Part shown: one piece after another, positions 27,385 to 35,881 of the stretch
Layout of the letters: each line of letters starts with the position of its first letter
Position numbering within the stretch: position 1 is the stretch's first letter
Origin: Pseudomonadota bacterium
Lineage (GTDB): Bacteria > Pseudomonadota > Alphaproteobacteria > Acetobacterales > Acetobacteraceae
Direction: 5' to 3'
Assembly: GCA_021805565.1 (NCBI GenBank)
Contig: JAJZFA010000051.1
Coordinates: forward strand, 1-45,313
DNA: 45,313 bases
The notes under the pieces: model-generated
The model's database searches: none
What the model was told of the DNA's origin: nothing
Seen by the model: only the letters and a program-made list of their open reading frames with translations
Translations under genes and position numbers: made by a program

Positions 27385-29093
27385 CAGAACAGGAAATACC
27401 GTTGCGCCATCGGCAATACCGTGGCCGGTTCGCAGGTCAGCAGCACGCCGTCCGCCCGAACCTCATAGGTCTCGGGATCGACTTCCAACACCGGGGTCGC
27501 GTCGTTGTGGATCATTGCCTTTTTGCCGATTCCGCCGCGGGTGTTCGACACCGCCACCAGCCGGCGTTCCAGGCCGAGCGACTTGCCGATATCGGCTTGC
27601 AGGGCGGCGCCGGAGACGAAGGTGATGCAGCTTGCCGCCATCGCGCGCCCGATCGCGCCGAACATCGGCCGGTAATGCACCGGCTGCGGCGTCGGGATCG
27701 ACGCGTTCGGGTCGCCCATCGGCGCGCAGGCGATGGACCCGCCCTTGATGACCAGATCGGGTTTCACGCCGAAAAACGCCGGGGACCACAATACCAGATC
27801 AGCCAGTTTTCCCGGTTCGACCGAACCGATCTCATGCGCGAAGCCCTGGGCGATCGCCGGGTTGATCGTGTATTTGGCGATGTAGCGTTTTACCCGCGTG
27901 TTATCGTTACGATCCGTATCGCCGGTCAGCGCGCCGCGCTGGGTCTTCATTTTATGCGCGGTCTGCCATGTGCGAAGAATGACTTCCCCCACGCGCCCCA
28001 TCGCCTGGCTGTCGGACGACATCATCGACAGCGCGCCCAGGTCGTGCAGGATATCCTCGGCGGCAATGGTTTCCTTGCGGATGCGGCTTTCGGCGAAGGC
28101 GACATCTTCGGGAATGGAACTGTCCAGGTGATGACAGACCATCAGCATGTCCAGATGTTCGTCCAGCGTATTGGCGGTGTAAGGCCGCGTCGGGTTGGTG
28201 GAACTGGGCAGCACGTTCGCCAGCCCCGCCACTTTGATAATATCGGGCGCGTGGCCGCCGCCGGCGCCTTCGGTATGGAACGCGTGGATGGTGCGGCCCT
28301 TGAACGCGGCGATCGTGTCTTCGACGAAACCGGATTCGTTCAGCGTATCGGTGTGGATCATCACCTGTACGTCGTAACGATCCGCCACGGCCAGACAGGT
28401 GTCGATGGCGGCGGGGGTGGTTCCCCAGTCTTCATGCAGTTTCAGGCAGGACGCGCCGGCGCGCAGCATTTCCTCCAGCGCGCCGGGCCGGGACGCATTG
28501 CCCTTGCCGGCGAAGGCAATATTGACCGGCAGGCCCTCGGCCGCCTGCAACATGCGCGCGAGATGCCACGGACCCGGTGTGCAGGTGGTGGCCGCGGTGC
28601 CGGTTGCCGGGCCGGTGCCGCCGCCGACCAGGGTTGTGACGCCGGACGCGATCGCATCGTCCACCTGCTGCGGGCAGATGAAATGAATATGCGAATCGAT
28701 TCCGCCGGCGGTCAGGATTTTGCCCTCGCCGGCGATGATTTCGGTTCCCGGACCAATAATGATATCGACGCCGGGCTGGATATCGGGATTGCCCGCCTTG
28801 CCGATCCGGGCAATGCGGCCATTGGCGATCGCCACGTCGGCTTTCACGATGCCCCAATGATCGATGATCAGCGCGTTGGTGATGACGGTGTCCACCGCGC
28901 CCTGCGCCCGCGACAACTGCGATTGCCCCATGCCATCGCGGATGACTTTGCCGCCGCCGAATTTCACTTCCTCGCCGTAGATGGTGAAATCTTTTTCCAC
29001 TTCCACGATCAGGCCGGTATCGGCCAGCCGCACACGGTCCCCCGTGGTCGGGCCGAACATATCCGCGTAGGCGGAGCGGGCGATGCGTGCCAT
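27384..29093 (-). CDS. ureC: Urease alpha subunit
   Basis: This is the catalytic subunit of urease, which hydrolyses urea to ammonia and carbamate at a dinickel site in the cytoplasm. The length is 569 residues, as expected. All key residues can be placed: nickel ligands His135 and His137 (DSHIHF), carbamylated Lys218 (LKLHEDWG), His247, His273, Asp361 (SSDSQAMGR), and the flap residues Cys320 and His321/His322 (MVCHHLD). The start overlaps the ureB stop by one base. The enzyme should be active once assembled and loaded with nickel. Confidence 0.98.
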   Translation of the reverse strand: MARIARSAYADMFGPTTGDRVRLADTGLIVEVEKDFTIYGEEVKFGGGKVIRDGMGQSQLSRAQGAVDTVITNALIIDHWGIVKADVAIANGRIARIGKAGNPDIQPGVDIIIGPGTEIIAGEGKILTAGGIDSHIHFICPQQVDDAIASGVTTLVGGGTGPATGTAATTCTPGPWHLARMLQAAEGLPVNIAFAGKGNASRPGALEEMLRAGASCLKLHEDWGTTPAAIDTCLAVADRYDVQVMIHTDTLNESGFVEDTIAAFKGRTIHAFHTEGAGGGHAPDIIKVAGLANVLPSSTNPTRPYTANTLDEHLDMLMVCHHLDSSIPEDVAFAESRIRKETIAAEDILHDLGALSMMSSDSQAMGRVGEVILRTWQTAHKMKTQRGALTGDTDRNDNTRVKRYIAKYTINPAIAQGFAHEIGSVEPGKLADLVLWSPAFFGVKPDLVIKGGSIACAPMGDPNASIPTPQPVHYRPMFGAIGRAMAASCITFVSGAALQADIGKSLGLERRLVAVSNTRGGIGKKAMIHNDATPVLEVDPETYEVRADGVLLTCEPATVLPMAQRYFLF

Positions 29094-29401
29094 TAGTCCA
29101 ATGCTCCCATGACATCGCCGCGAAACCCGTAAACGGCGCGCAGGCCGCGATAGGGGATTAACGTTACGTCGCGCGATTGCCCAGGTTCGAACCGTACGGC
29201 GGTGCCGGCCGCGATGTCCAGGCGCTGTCCCCTGGCGACGGCGCGATCGAACGACAGCGCGGCGTTGGTTTCCGCGAAGTGGTAGTGACTGCCGACCTGG
29301 ATGGGGCGGTCGCCGGTATTGGCCACCGTCAGGACGGATCGCGGCAGGCCGGCGTTCAGTTCGATGTCGCCAGGTTCGGGAAGAATTTCACCGGGAATCA
29401 T
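29093..29401 (-). CDS. ureB: Urease beta subunit
   Basis: The small beta subunit of urease has 102 residues. It starts [16 protein letters not shown] and contains the conserved [17 protein letters not shown] and [16 protein letters not shown] segments. An AGGA ribosome site sits a few bases before the ATG. The gene lies next to ureC as usual, but its normal neighbour ureA is 1,076 bp away because toxin-antitoxin genes are inserted between them. ureB therefore depends on readthrough from brnT-xre or on its own promoter. The 99-bp gap to the divergent CopG-type gene could hold one; I see no clear match. Confidence 0.97.
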   Translation of the reverse strand: MIPGEILPEPGDIELNAGLPRSVLTVANTGDRPIQVGSHYHFAETNAALSFDRAVARGQRLDIAAGTAVRFEPGQSRDVTLIPYRGLRAVYGFRGDVMGALD

Positions 29402-29500
29402 ACGGGGTCCTGTCGGGGGGATGAGTTGGCGGTTATGATTAGCAAGTTATATGCCAGGGCGGGATCGGTCACGCGTTCGTATAATAGGAAAGAACACGCT

Positions 29501-29767
29501 ATGAGCACGAAATTTAAACCGGTTCCCGCGTTCGCGACCGAGGCGGAGGAACGCCAGTTCTGGGAAAGCCACGACTCAACCGATTATGTGGATTGGAGCA
29601 AGGCACAACGTGTCCGCTTGCCCAATTTAAAACCAACCAGCGCGGCCATTTCCCTCAGATTACCGGTTCCTTTGCTGGAACGGATCAAGATAGCCGCCAA
29701 TAAGCGCGATGTTCCCTATCAGTCGTTGATTAAAACCTGGCTGGCCGAAAAGCTGGAAAGCGCCTGA
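29501..29767 (+). CDS. CopG-type antitoxin, orphan
   Basis: This 88-residue protein matches the CopG_antitoxin family. The N-terminal half has FATEAEERQFWESHDSTDY and DWSKAQRVRLPNLKP. The ribbon-helix-helix part has ISLRLPVPLLERIKIAANK followed by VPYQSLIKTWLAEKL. It should bind DNA as a dimer and neutralise a partner toxin. No toxin gene is adjacent on its own strand; the only toxin nearby (BrnT, minus strand) already has its own antitoxin. I use ATG 29501 with AGGAAAG 8 nt upstream; the longer frame begins inside ureB. It reads against the urease operon, so its transcript is antisense to the ureA-ureB spacer. Confidence 0.85.
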   Translation: MSTKFKPVPAFATEAEERQFWESHDSTDYVDWSKAQRVRLPNLKPTSAAISLRLPVPLLERIKIAANKRDVPYQSLIKTWLAEKLESA

Positions 29768-29817
29768 CGGTTTTTGGAAGCACGCGATTGGAAGCAGGCC
29801 GGATCGATCCAGCGACT

Positions 29818-30180
29818 TTACCGGATCACGGCATCCGCCAACGCTCGCTTCACGACGTCCGGTTGCTGTTCGATTACCGTCAGATACGCCAGCATCGCGC
29901 TGTCCGCGCGGGTGCGTCCTTGTTCCAAATCGCGCAAGCGTCCGACATTAATGCGGAATTCGGCGGCAAACACAGCCTGACTGAGGCCGGTTTTCCGCCG
30001 GACAGCCTGAACACGGCGTGCAGCCGCGATCCGCGCTATTTCATCCGGCGTCCACGGCGGATTGTCCGGGTCCGACAGCGCGGCGGCGGTTATTTCCGCG
30101 TCGGTCATCGCGTCCAGGCGCGCAAGCGCCTCGGCGTTCATTCTGGGCGGGTTGTCCGGATCGAGTGCGAAGCGTGCCAT
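29818..30180 (-). CDS. XRE/HTH antitoxin paired with BrnT
   Basis: The protein has 120 residues. The N-terminal part (LARLDAMTDAEITAAALSDP) resembles the BrnA antitoxin N-terminus. The C-terminal half (about 55-110) is an XRE-type helix-turn-helix (LSQAVFAAEFRINVGRLRDLEQG). BrnT toxins with such HTH antitoxins in place of the ribbon-helix-helix BrnA are common in proteobacteria. It should bind the toxin and repress the operon, probably at the palindrome 30448-30466. Its start overlaps the 3' end of the toxin gene by 43 nt, longer than the usual 4-nt overlap. Confidence 0.87.
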   Translation of the reverse strand: MARFALDPDNPPRMNAEALARLDAMTDAEITAAALSDPDNPPWTPDEIARIAAARRVQAVRRKTGLSQAVFAAEFRINVGRLRDLEQGRTRADSAMLAYLTVIEQQPDVVKRALADAVIR

Positions 30181-30446
30181 GTTCTAATTTCCATCGTATT
30201 AGCTCGGCGAGCGGAAATAATCCGGACCACGTCCGCCCTGGCGGTATAAACCACGGTCAACAACCGTCCTTCGACCAGACCTATCACCTTCCGCCGCATT
30301 TCCCCGTCTTCAGGACGGGACGCATCGACATCCGTTCGGTACGGATCGAGAAACACATTGGCGGCGTAGCTAAATTCAAGCCGGTGCTTGACCGCGTTGG
30401 CCAACGCCTTCGCATCGTCCCATTCGAATTCCCATGCGTTCGACAT
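30138..30446 (-). CDS. brnT: BrnT-family toxin
   Basis: BrnT is a RelE-fold ribonuclease toxin that slows translation. The 102-residue protein has the family pattern: FEWDDAKALANAVKHRLEF, ANVFLDP, an acidic Asp/Glu segment, EMRRKVIG, LLTVVYTAR and VRIISARRA. The C-terminus past ISARRA (about 20 residues) differs from typical endings and lies in the overlap with the antitoxin gene. A perfect palindrome abuts its ATG, so the message may be leaderless. The gene begins 30 nt after the ureA stop on the same strand. Confidence 0.88.
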   Translation of the reverse strand: MSNAWEFEWDDAKALANAVKHRLEFSYAANVFLDPYRTDVDASRPEDGEMRRKVIGLVEGRLLTVVYTARADVVRIISARRANTMEIRTWHASHSIRTTRPE

Positions 30447-30447
30447 A

Positions 30448-30466
30448 TATACGGATTTTCCGTATA
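30448..30466. promoter_or_regulatory. Palindrome at toxin start, likely TA operator
   Basis: TATACGGA (30448-30455) and TCCGTATA (30459-30466) are exact inverted repeats with a 3-nt spacer. The palindrome ends 1 nt from the brnT start codon, fills most of the 30-nt gap to the ureA stop and is TATA-rich like a -10 region. Toxin-antitoxin operons are usually repressed by their antitoxin at such sites. Binding by the HTH antitoxin is inference. Confidence 0.65.
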
Positions 30467-30476
30467 GACGTCAACC

Positions 30477-30779
30477 CTACCGGATCGGCTCATGCACCGT
30501 GACAAGCTTCGTTCCGTCCGGAAACGTCGCTTCCACCTGCACGTCGTGGATCATGTCCGAAATGCCCGGCATTACCTGATCGCGCGTCAGCACCTTGGCG
30601 CCGGCTTCCATCAGGTCGGCGACGGTGCGGCCGTCGCGCGCGCCCTCCACCACGAAATCGGTAATCAGGGCCACCGCTTCCGGGTGGTTCAGTTTCACGC
30701 CGCGTTCCAGCCGCCGCCTCGCGACCATCGCGGCCATGGAAATCAGCAGCTTGTCTTTTTCTCGCGGGGTCAGGTTCAT
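30477..30779 (-). CDS. ureA: Urease gamma subunit
   Basis: The gamma subunit of urease has exactly 100 residues, the family length. It starts [20 protein letters not shown] and contains [29 protein letters not shown] and [20 protein letters not shown]. It follows ureD by 13 nt. Downstream, where ureB is expected, a toxin-antitoxin pair begins after 30 nt. The subunit itself looks complete. Confidence 0.97.
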   Translation of the reverse strand: MNLTPREKDKLLISMAAMVARRRLERGVKLNHPEAVALITDFVVEGARDGRTVADLMEAGAKVLTRDQVMPGISDMIHDVQVEATFPDGTKLVTVHEPIR

Positions 30780-30792
30780 TCCGGCAATCCCA

Positions 30793-31632
30793 TCAACACA
30801 GCCACATGCGCGGCAACGGCCGATTGTCCCGCAGCACGCTCAATGCGGCAACCACGGTCGCACGCACACCGGCACTTTCAGCACCCAGGATACGCGCGAC
30901 CAGCATTCCGTTCCAGACGCTGGCCCCGGCTTCGGCCTTGCCCAGCGCCGTCCGCACCGCATCCAGCCGCGCCCCGGCATCCGGAGCCACATACACCATC
31001 GTCGTCACCACCCGGGCGCCGCCGCCGATCGCGGGCCGGGTTAGCGCGGCATCGACGGCGCCGTTCAGCCGGATGGCGTCGTGCAGCAGCAATTCGCCGC
31101 CGCGCCGCACCCGTATCAGATCGCGCAGCCATCCCTGCCCCACCCGTTCGCCCATCGCCGTGCGGCCGAAGACAATCGTTTCGGCGCATAAAAACCGGGC
31201 ATCCGGCGCCAGATCGGCCTCCAGGCGCCGGTCCAGGGCGCTGCGGTCGAACAGGATCGTTTCTTGCGGCAGCCATTCCATCGCCGCGCCCTCCGCTACC
31301 GTCAACCGGGTCCGCACCCGGGACGGCGCATCCGTCGCCAGGGTCCGGTAAAAACGTTCCGCCGCCTGCGCCGCGATCGTCGCCTGAGCACCCGGACCGG
31401 CCGCGAACGCCAGATCCAGCCGGTCCCCGCCGGCCACGCCGCCGCCGGTGTTCAGCGTCGCGATATCGATCCAGCCGGGTACGATCCGCCGTGGAAACCG
31501 AGCCTTCAGGCACCCAACCTGACGCAGTTCGTCCAGCACGGTCTCGGCGCCGAAGCGCTTGACCGCGACGCGCAGTTCCCCCGCCGCGCGTTGCATCGTG
31601 CCGGGTTCAGACAGACAGCCGCCGTCGTACAT
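30793..31632 (-). CDS. ureD: Urease accessory protein UreD
   Basis: UreD (279 residues from ATG 31632) binds apo-urease and is part of the tunnel through which nickel passes from UreG. Recognisable stretches are [41 protein letters not shown] and [12 protein letters not shown]. The chosen ATG has GAGGCGG just upstream and overlaps the urtE end by 26 nt. A second Met at 31596 lies after the urtE stop but lacks a ribosome site. It couples the transporter and enzyme parts of the locus. Confidence 0.93.
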   Translation of the reverse strand: MYDGGCLSEPGTMQRAAGELRVAVKRFGAETVLDELRQVGCLKARFPRRIVPGWIDIATLNTGGGVAGGDRLDLAFAAGPGAQATIAAQAAERFYRTLATDAPSRVRTRLTVAEGAAMEWLPQETILFDRSALDRRLEADLAPDARFLCAETIVFGRTAMGERVGQGWLRDLIRVRRGGELLLHDAIRLNGAVDAALTRPAIGGGARVVTTMVYVAPDAGARLDAVRTALGKAEAGASVWNGMLVARILGAESAGVRATVVAALSVLRDNRPLPRMWLC

Positions 31633-32302
31633 CCGCCTCGTCGAGATCCTGTTGCCGTCCGGACAGGACCACGTCGCCGCGATCCATCACCACCATGGTT
31701 TGGGCCAGTTCCCTGGCAAAATCGAAATACTGTTCCACCAGCAGGATGGCCATATCGCCCCTGGCGCGCAACAGCGCGATGACGCGGCCGATATCCTTGA
31801 TGATGCTGGGCTGGATGCCCTCGGTCGGCTCATCCAGCACGATCAGCCTCGGTTTCATCACCAGCGCCCGGGCGATGGACAGTTGCTGCTGCTGCCCGCC
31901 CGACAAATCGCCGCCGCGCCGCCGCAGCATGGTTTTCAGAATGGGGAACAGATCGAAAATCTCATCCGGCACCTTGCGCTGTCCGCGCGGCAGCACGGCA
32001 AACCCGGTTTCCAGGTTTTCCTTGACGGTCAGCAACGGAAACACGTCCCGTCCCTGCGGCACCCAGGCGATGCCCCGCTTCGCGCGTTCGTACATCGGCA
32101 GGCGGGAGATCTCGTGGCCCTCCCAGCGAATGGACCCGGCGGAGATCGGATGCGCCCCGACGATGGCGCGCAACAAGGATGTTTTGCCGACCCCGTTCCG
32201 GCCCATCACGCAGGTAACCGCCCCGGCCCCGGCGCTGACCGACACGTTGCGCAGCGCGATGGCGGCGCCGTAATGCAGATCGACTTTTTCGACTTCCAGC
32301 AT
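31607..32302 (-). CDS. urtE: Urea ABC transporter ATPase UrtE
   Basis: One of two ATPases of the urea importer, 231 residues, related to LivF. It has Walker A GRNGVGKTS near 34-42, Q-loop WVPQGRDVFP, signature LSGGQQQQL, Walker B LIVLDEPTEGIQP and switch region ILLVEQYFD. A GGGGAGG ribosome site precedes the start. It lies directly upstream of ureD, linking uptake with hydrolysis. UrtE rather than LivF is chosen because the full urtABCDE order and the urease genes are present. Confidence 0.96.
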   Translation of the reverse strand: MLEVEKVDLHYGAAIALRNVSVSAGAGAVTCVMGRNGVGKTSLLRAIVGAHPISAGSIRWEGHEISRLPMYERAKRGIAWVPQGRDVFPLLTVKENLETGFAVLPRGQRKVPDEIFDLFPILKTMLRRRGGDLSGGQQQQLSIARALVMKPRLIVLDEPTEGIQPSIIKDIGRVIALLRARGDMAILLVEQYFDFARELAQTMVVMDRGDVVLSGRQQDLDEADVRRRLSV

Positions 32303-32317
32303 CGGCGCCTCCCCGCG

Positions 32318-33082
32318 TTAACGTCCCAGATAGACTTCGATGACTTTCGGATCGTCGCTGACGAAGTCGATCGATCCCTCCGACAGCACCGACCCCTCAT
32401 GCAGCACTGTCACCTTTACGCCCAGCGCCCGGACGAACGCCATATCGTGTTCGACGACCACGACGCTGCGGGTGCGGTTGATTTCCCGCAGCAGCGTGGC
32501 GGTCTGTTCGGTTTCCGCATCGGTCATGCCGGCCACCGGTTCGTCCACCAGCAGCAATTGGGGTTCCTGCGCCAGCAGCATGCCGATTTCCAGCCACTGC
32601 TTCTGGCCGTGCGATAAATCCGCCGACCGTCGGCGCCGCTGGTCTGTCAGCCGTGTCGTTTCCAGGATGGATTCGATGCGCCGTTTTTCATCCGCCGTTT
32701 CCCGAGCGAACATCGAAAACCGGGGGCCGCGATCGCCGGCCAGCGCCAGCAGCAAATTGTCCCAGACCGTATGCGGCTCGAACACCGTCGGCTTCTGGAA
32801 TTTGCGGCCGATTCCCAGCGACGCGATCCGCGGTTCGTCCAGCTTCGTCAGATCGGTGTCTTTGGAGAACACGACCTTGCCGGAATCGGGCCGTGTTTTG
32901 CCGGTGATCACATCCATCATCGTCGTCTTGCCGGCACCGTTGGGGCCGATCACCGCCCTCATTTCCCCTTCGTTCAGCGTCAGCGACAGCGCGTTCAGCG
33001 CTCGGAATCCATCGAACGCGACAGTTACGCCGTCAAGATACAGCAACGTGTCGGGGTAAACCGGTTTATCGGCCTGGGTCAT
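32318..33082 (-). CDS. urtD: Urea ABC transporter ATPase UrtD
   Basis: The second ATPase of the urea importer, 254 residues, LivG-like. It has Walker A GPNGAGKTTMMDVITG near 47, then GIGRKFQKPTVFEPHTVWDN typical of UrtD, signature LSHGQKQWLEIG and Walker B LLLVDEPVAGM. The signature has His in place of the first Gly (LSHGQ), which is usual for this family. The start overlaps the urtC stop as ATGA. Confidence 0.96.
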   Translation of the reverse strand: MTQADKPVYPDTLLYLDGVTVAFDGFRALNALSLTLNEGEMRAVIGPNGAGKTTMMDVITGKTRPDSGKVVFSKDTDLTKLDEPRIASLGIGRKFQKPTVFEPHTVWDNLLLALAGDRGPRFSMFARETADEKRRIESILETTRLTDQRRRRSADLSHGQKQWLEIGMLLAQEPQLLLVDEPVAGMTDAETEQTATLLREINRTRSVVVVEHDMAFVRALGVKVTVLHEGSVLSEGSIDFVSDDPKVIEVYLGR

Positions 33083-34197
33083 CCCGTCACCTCATGCGCC
33101 GCCGCGACAGCCGGCGGTTCCGGTTCGGGTTCCCCGGCGACGCGGGTGCGAAACAGGCCCATCACGCCCCGCGGCAGGAACAGCGTAACGAAGATGAACA
33201 TCGCGCCCAGCGCATACAGCCACACTTCGGGGAATGCGCCGGTCAGCCAGGTTTTGCCGAAATTCACCAACACCGCGCCCAGGATGGCACCAACCAGCGT
33301 CCCGCGTCCGCCGACCGCCACCCAAATCACCGCCTCGATCGAATTGCCCGGCGCGAACTCGCTTGGATTGATGATGCCCACCTGCGGCACATACAGCGCA
33401 CCGCCGATGCCCGCCATGACCGCCGACAAAACCCATACGACCAGCTTATAGGTTTCCGGCCGGTAGCCGAGGAACCGGGTGCGGCTTTCGGTATCGCGCA
33501 CCGCGATCAGGATTTTCCCGAACCGCGAGTCCACCACGAAACGCGCCAGCAGGAATTGCAGGCACAGCAATACGGCCGAGACAACCAGCAAAGCCGATCG
33601 CGTGGAATCGGCCTGGACGTTGAACCCCAGGATATCCTTGAAATCCGTCAGCCCGTTATTGCCGCCGAATCCCATATCGTTGCGGAAAAACGCCAACAGC
33701 AGCGCATAGGTCAGCGCCTGCGTGATGATGGACAGATACACGCCGGTAACGCGCGAGCGGAACGCCAGCCAGCCGAAGACAGCCGCCAGGGTCCCTGGCA
33801 CGACGATCGCCATCAGCATGGCAAAGCCGAACCAATCGAAGCCGTACCAATACCAGGGCAGTTCCTTCCACCCCAGAAACACCATGAAGTCGGGCAGGTT
33901 CGGGTTGCCGTAAACGCCCCGCGTGCCGATCTGGCGCATCAGGTACATGCCCATGGCATAGCCGCCCAGGGCGAAGAAGGCGGCATGACCCAGCGACAGA
34001 ATGCCCGCAAAGCCCCAGACCAGATCGACGGCCAGCGCCAGCATGGCGAAGCAGACGTATTTTCCCGCCAGCGCCAGAATATAAGTCGGCACGTGCACGG
34101 CGGAGGCCGCGGTCGTCGCCTGGTTCAGCAGCGCCAGCAGCAAGGCCGCGCCCAGGACGCAGATAATTGTCAAAGTACTGGTGCGGTTGGATATCAT
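33079..34197 (-). CDS. urtC: Urea ABC transporter permease UrtC
   Basis: This inner-membrane permease of 372 residues is LivM-like with about ten hydrophobic segments. Features are ALAVDLVWGFAGILSLGHAA, a hydrophilic loop with GNPNLPDFM, and the conserved permease loop AVRDTESRTRFLGY that contacts the ATPases. It pairs with UrtB to form the urea channel. ATGA overlaps occur at both ends (urtB upstream, urtD downstream). Confidence 0.95.
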   Translation of the reverse strand: MISNRTSTLTIICVLGAALLLALLNQATTAASAVHVPTYILALAGKYVCFAMLALAVDLVWGFAGILSLGHAAFFALGGYAMGMYLMRQIGTRGVYGNPNLPDFMVFLGWKELPWYWYGFDWFGFAMLMAIVVPGTLAAVFGWLAFRSRVTGVYLSIITQALTYALLLAFFRNDMGFGGNNGLTDFKDILGFNVQADSTRSALLVVSAVLLCLQFLLARFVVDSRFGKILIAVRDTESRTRFLGYRPETYKLVVWVLSAVMAGIGGALYVPQVGIINPSEFAPGNSIEAVIWVAVGGRGTLVGAILGAVLVNFGKTWLTGAFPEVWLYALGAMFIFVTLFLPRGVMGLFRTRVAGEPEPEPPAVAAAHEVTG

Positions 34198-35807
34198 GCC
34201 TCCACCGCCCGTCCCTTGAGCGGAAACATGCCGCGCGGATTGCGCTGCACGAACAGGATCAGCAGCACCAGCACGACGATCTTACCCAGCACGGCGCCGG
34301 CGACCGGCTCCAGGAATTTGTTGACGATCCCCAGGGTCAGCGCACCCAGCGTGGTGCCCCACAGATTGCCGACGCCGCCGAAGACCACCACCATGAAACT
34401 GTCGATAATGTAGCCCTGCCCCAGATTGGGCGACACATTGTCGATTTGCGACAAGGCCACGCCAGCAATTCCGGCGACGCCGGACCCCAGCCCGAACGTC
34501 ATCGCGTCGATCCAGGGCGTACGAATGCCCATCGCCGCGGCCATCCGGCGGTTTTGCGTTACCGCGCGCATCCGCAATCCCAGCGGCGTGTAGCGCAGCG
34601 CGGCCATCAGCGCCGCGATGACCAGGAACGCGAACAAGATAATATACAACCGGTTCCAGGTCAGGGTCAGGCCGCCCAGCCGGTACGCGCCGCTCATCCA
34701 GCCCGGCGTATCCACATCCTGGTTGTTCGCGCCGAACAGCGATCGCACGATCTGTTGCAAGACCAGCGAAAGCCCCCAGGTTGCCAGCAATGTTTCCAGC
34801 GGCCGTCCATACAGCCAGCGGATCAGGCTGCGTTCGACCACCACGCCCACCCCGCCCGATACCAGAAACGCCACCGGCACGGCGACCGGCAGGCTGATAC
34901 CGTATAGCGACGGCAAATAGGTGTGCATGAGCTGTTGCACGACGAAGGTGACATAGGCGCCGATCATTACCATCTCGCCGTGCGCCATGTTGATGACGCC
35001 CATCACGCCGAAGGTAATGGCAAGGCCGGCGGCGGCCAAAAGCAGCACCGAACCCAGGCTGAGGCCGTAAAAGATGCTTTGCGCGACGCTCCACATTTGC
35101 AGGATGTGGTCGATCGACACCACGGCCGCTCCGGCGGCATCGGCAACGGGTCCGGTCTGGCCCGCCAGGGCCGACAGCAGGCTGCGCGAATCCTGATCGC
35201 CGCGCGCTTTCAGGGTTTCCACCGCCGCCAGCTTCGCGGCCTGACCGGCATCGGGGTCGGACAGCAGCGCCGCGGCTTTCGCCTGTTCCATGCGCTGTTT
35301 CACGGCGGGGTCGGTTTCCTTCGCCAGCGCCTTGTCCAGAGCGGGCAATGCCGCCGGATCGTGGGATACGAACACGGCCGAAGCGGCCTGTAGCCGAGCC
35401 GGCGCATCCGGCGCGAACAGTTGCAGGCTGCCGAGGGCGCCGTCGATGGCGCCGCGAATGGCGTTGTTGACGCGGACGGATTTTACGTCGTCGTCGGTCA
35501 CGTCCGGGGCGGGTTTGCCGGTGCGCGCATCGGCGTAGTGCCCGTCCGGCTGCTGGATGAACAGCACGTGGTCGTCGTTCGCGTACAACATGCCATCGTG
35601 CAGCGCCCCGATCACGTCGGCGGCGCGCGGGTCGCCCGACAGTGCGAGTTCTTCGACACCTTGACGCACCGAATCGAAGCTGGCGGTGGAAATCGCTCCC
35701 GCCGACGCCGCGAGTTTTTCATAGGCGTCGTCTAGCCCATCGGCGCGAGCGTTCGGCGGGAGAATCACAATAGCCAGAAGCAGCAGCCAGGCGATAAGCC
35801 GGTGCAT
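34194..35807 (-). CDS. urtB: Urea ABC transporter permease UrtB
   Basis: This is the second permease of the urea importer, 537 residues. UrtB proteins carry an N-terminal extracytoplasmic extension before the LivH-like membrane part, and this one fits: a signal-like segment (RLIAWLLLLAIVILPPNARA), about 230 Ala/Asp-rich residues, then the permease from about 240 (GLAITFGVMGVINMAHGEM, NRRMAAAMGIRTPWID). The longer frame to 35873 adds 22 residues without match; I use ATG 35807. The extension is normal for the family, so the size is not a fusion anomaly. Confidence 0.94.
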   Translation of the reverse strand: MHRLIAWLLLLAIVILPPNARADGLDDAYEKLAASAGAISTASFDSVRQGVEELALSGDPRAADVIGALHDGMLYANDDHVLFIQQPDGHYADARTGKPAPDVTDDDVKSVRVNNAIRGAIDGALGSLQLFAPDAPARLQAASAVFVSHDPAALPALDKALAKETDPAVKQRMEQAKAAALLSDPDAGQAAKLAAVETLKARGDQDSRSLLSALAGQTGPVADAAGAAVVSIDHILQMWSVAQSIFYGLSLGSVLLLAAAGLAITFGVMGVINMAHGEMVMIGAYVTFVVQQLMHTYLPSLYGISLPVAVPVAFLVSGGVGVVVERSLIRWLYGRPLETLLATWGLSLVLQQIVRSLFGANNQDVDTPGWMSGAYRLGGLTLTWNRLYIILFAFLVIAALMAALRYTPLGLRMRAVTQNRRMAAAMGIRTPWIDAMTFGLGSGVAGIAGVALSQIDNVSPNLGQGYIIDSFMVVVFGGVGNLWGTTLGALTLGIVNKFLEPVAGAVLGKIVVLVLLILFVQRNPRGMFPLKGRAVEA

Positions 35808-35881
35808 CGCGAACCCTTTACTGAGCAGAAAGAAATGGGGCGACCGGGAGGAACGGTCGCCCCTTTCCGGCAATCGGGCTG

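Noticed and set aside
29480-29485. TATAAT before the CopG antitoxin as a -10 box
   Set aside because: No -35 lies at the right distance, and a start 7 nt downstream would fall in or after the ribosome site AGGAAAG. The match may be chance.
34194-35807. UrtB seemed oversized, suggesting a fusion
   Set aside because: An N-terminal extracytoplasmic extension before the permease is normal for UrtB proteins.
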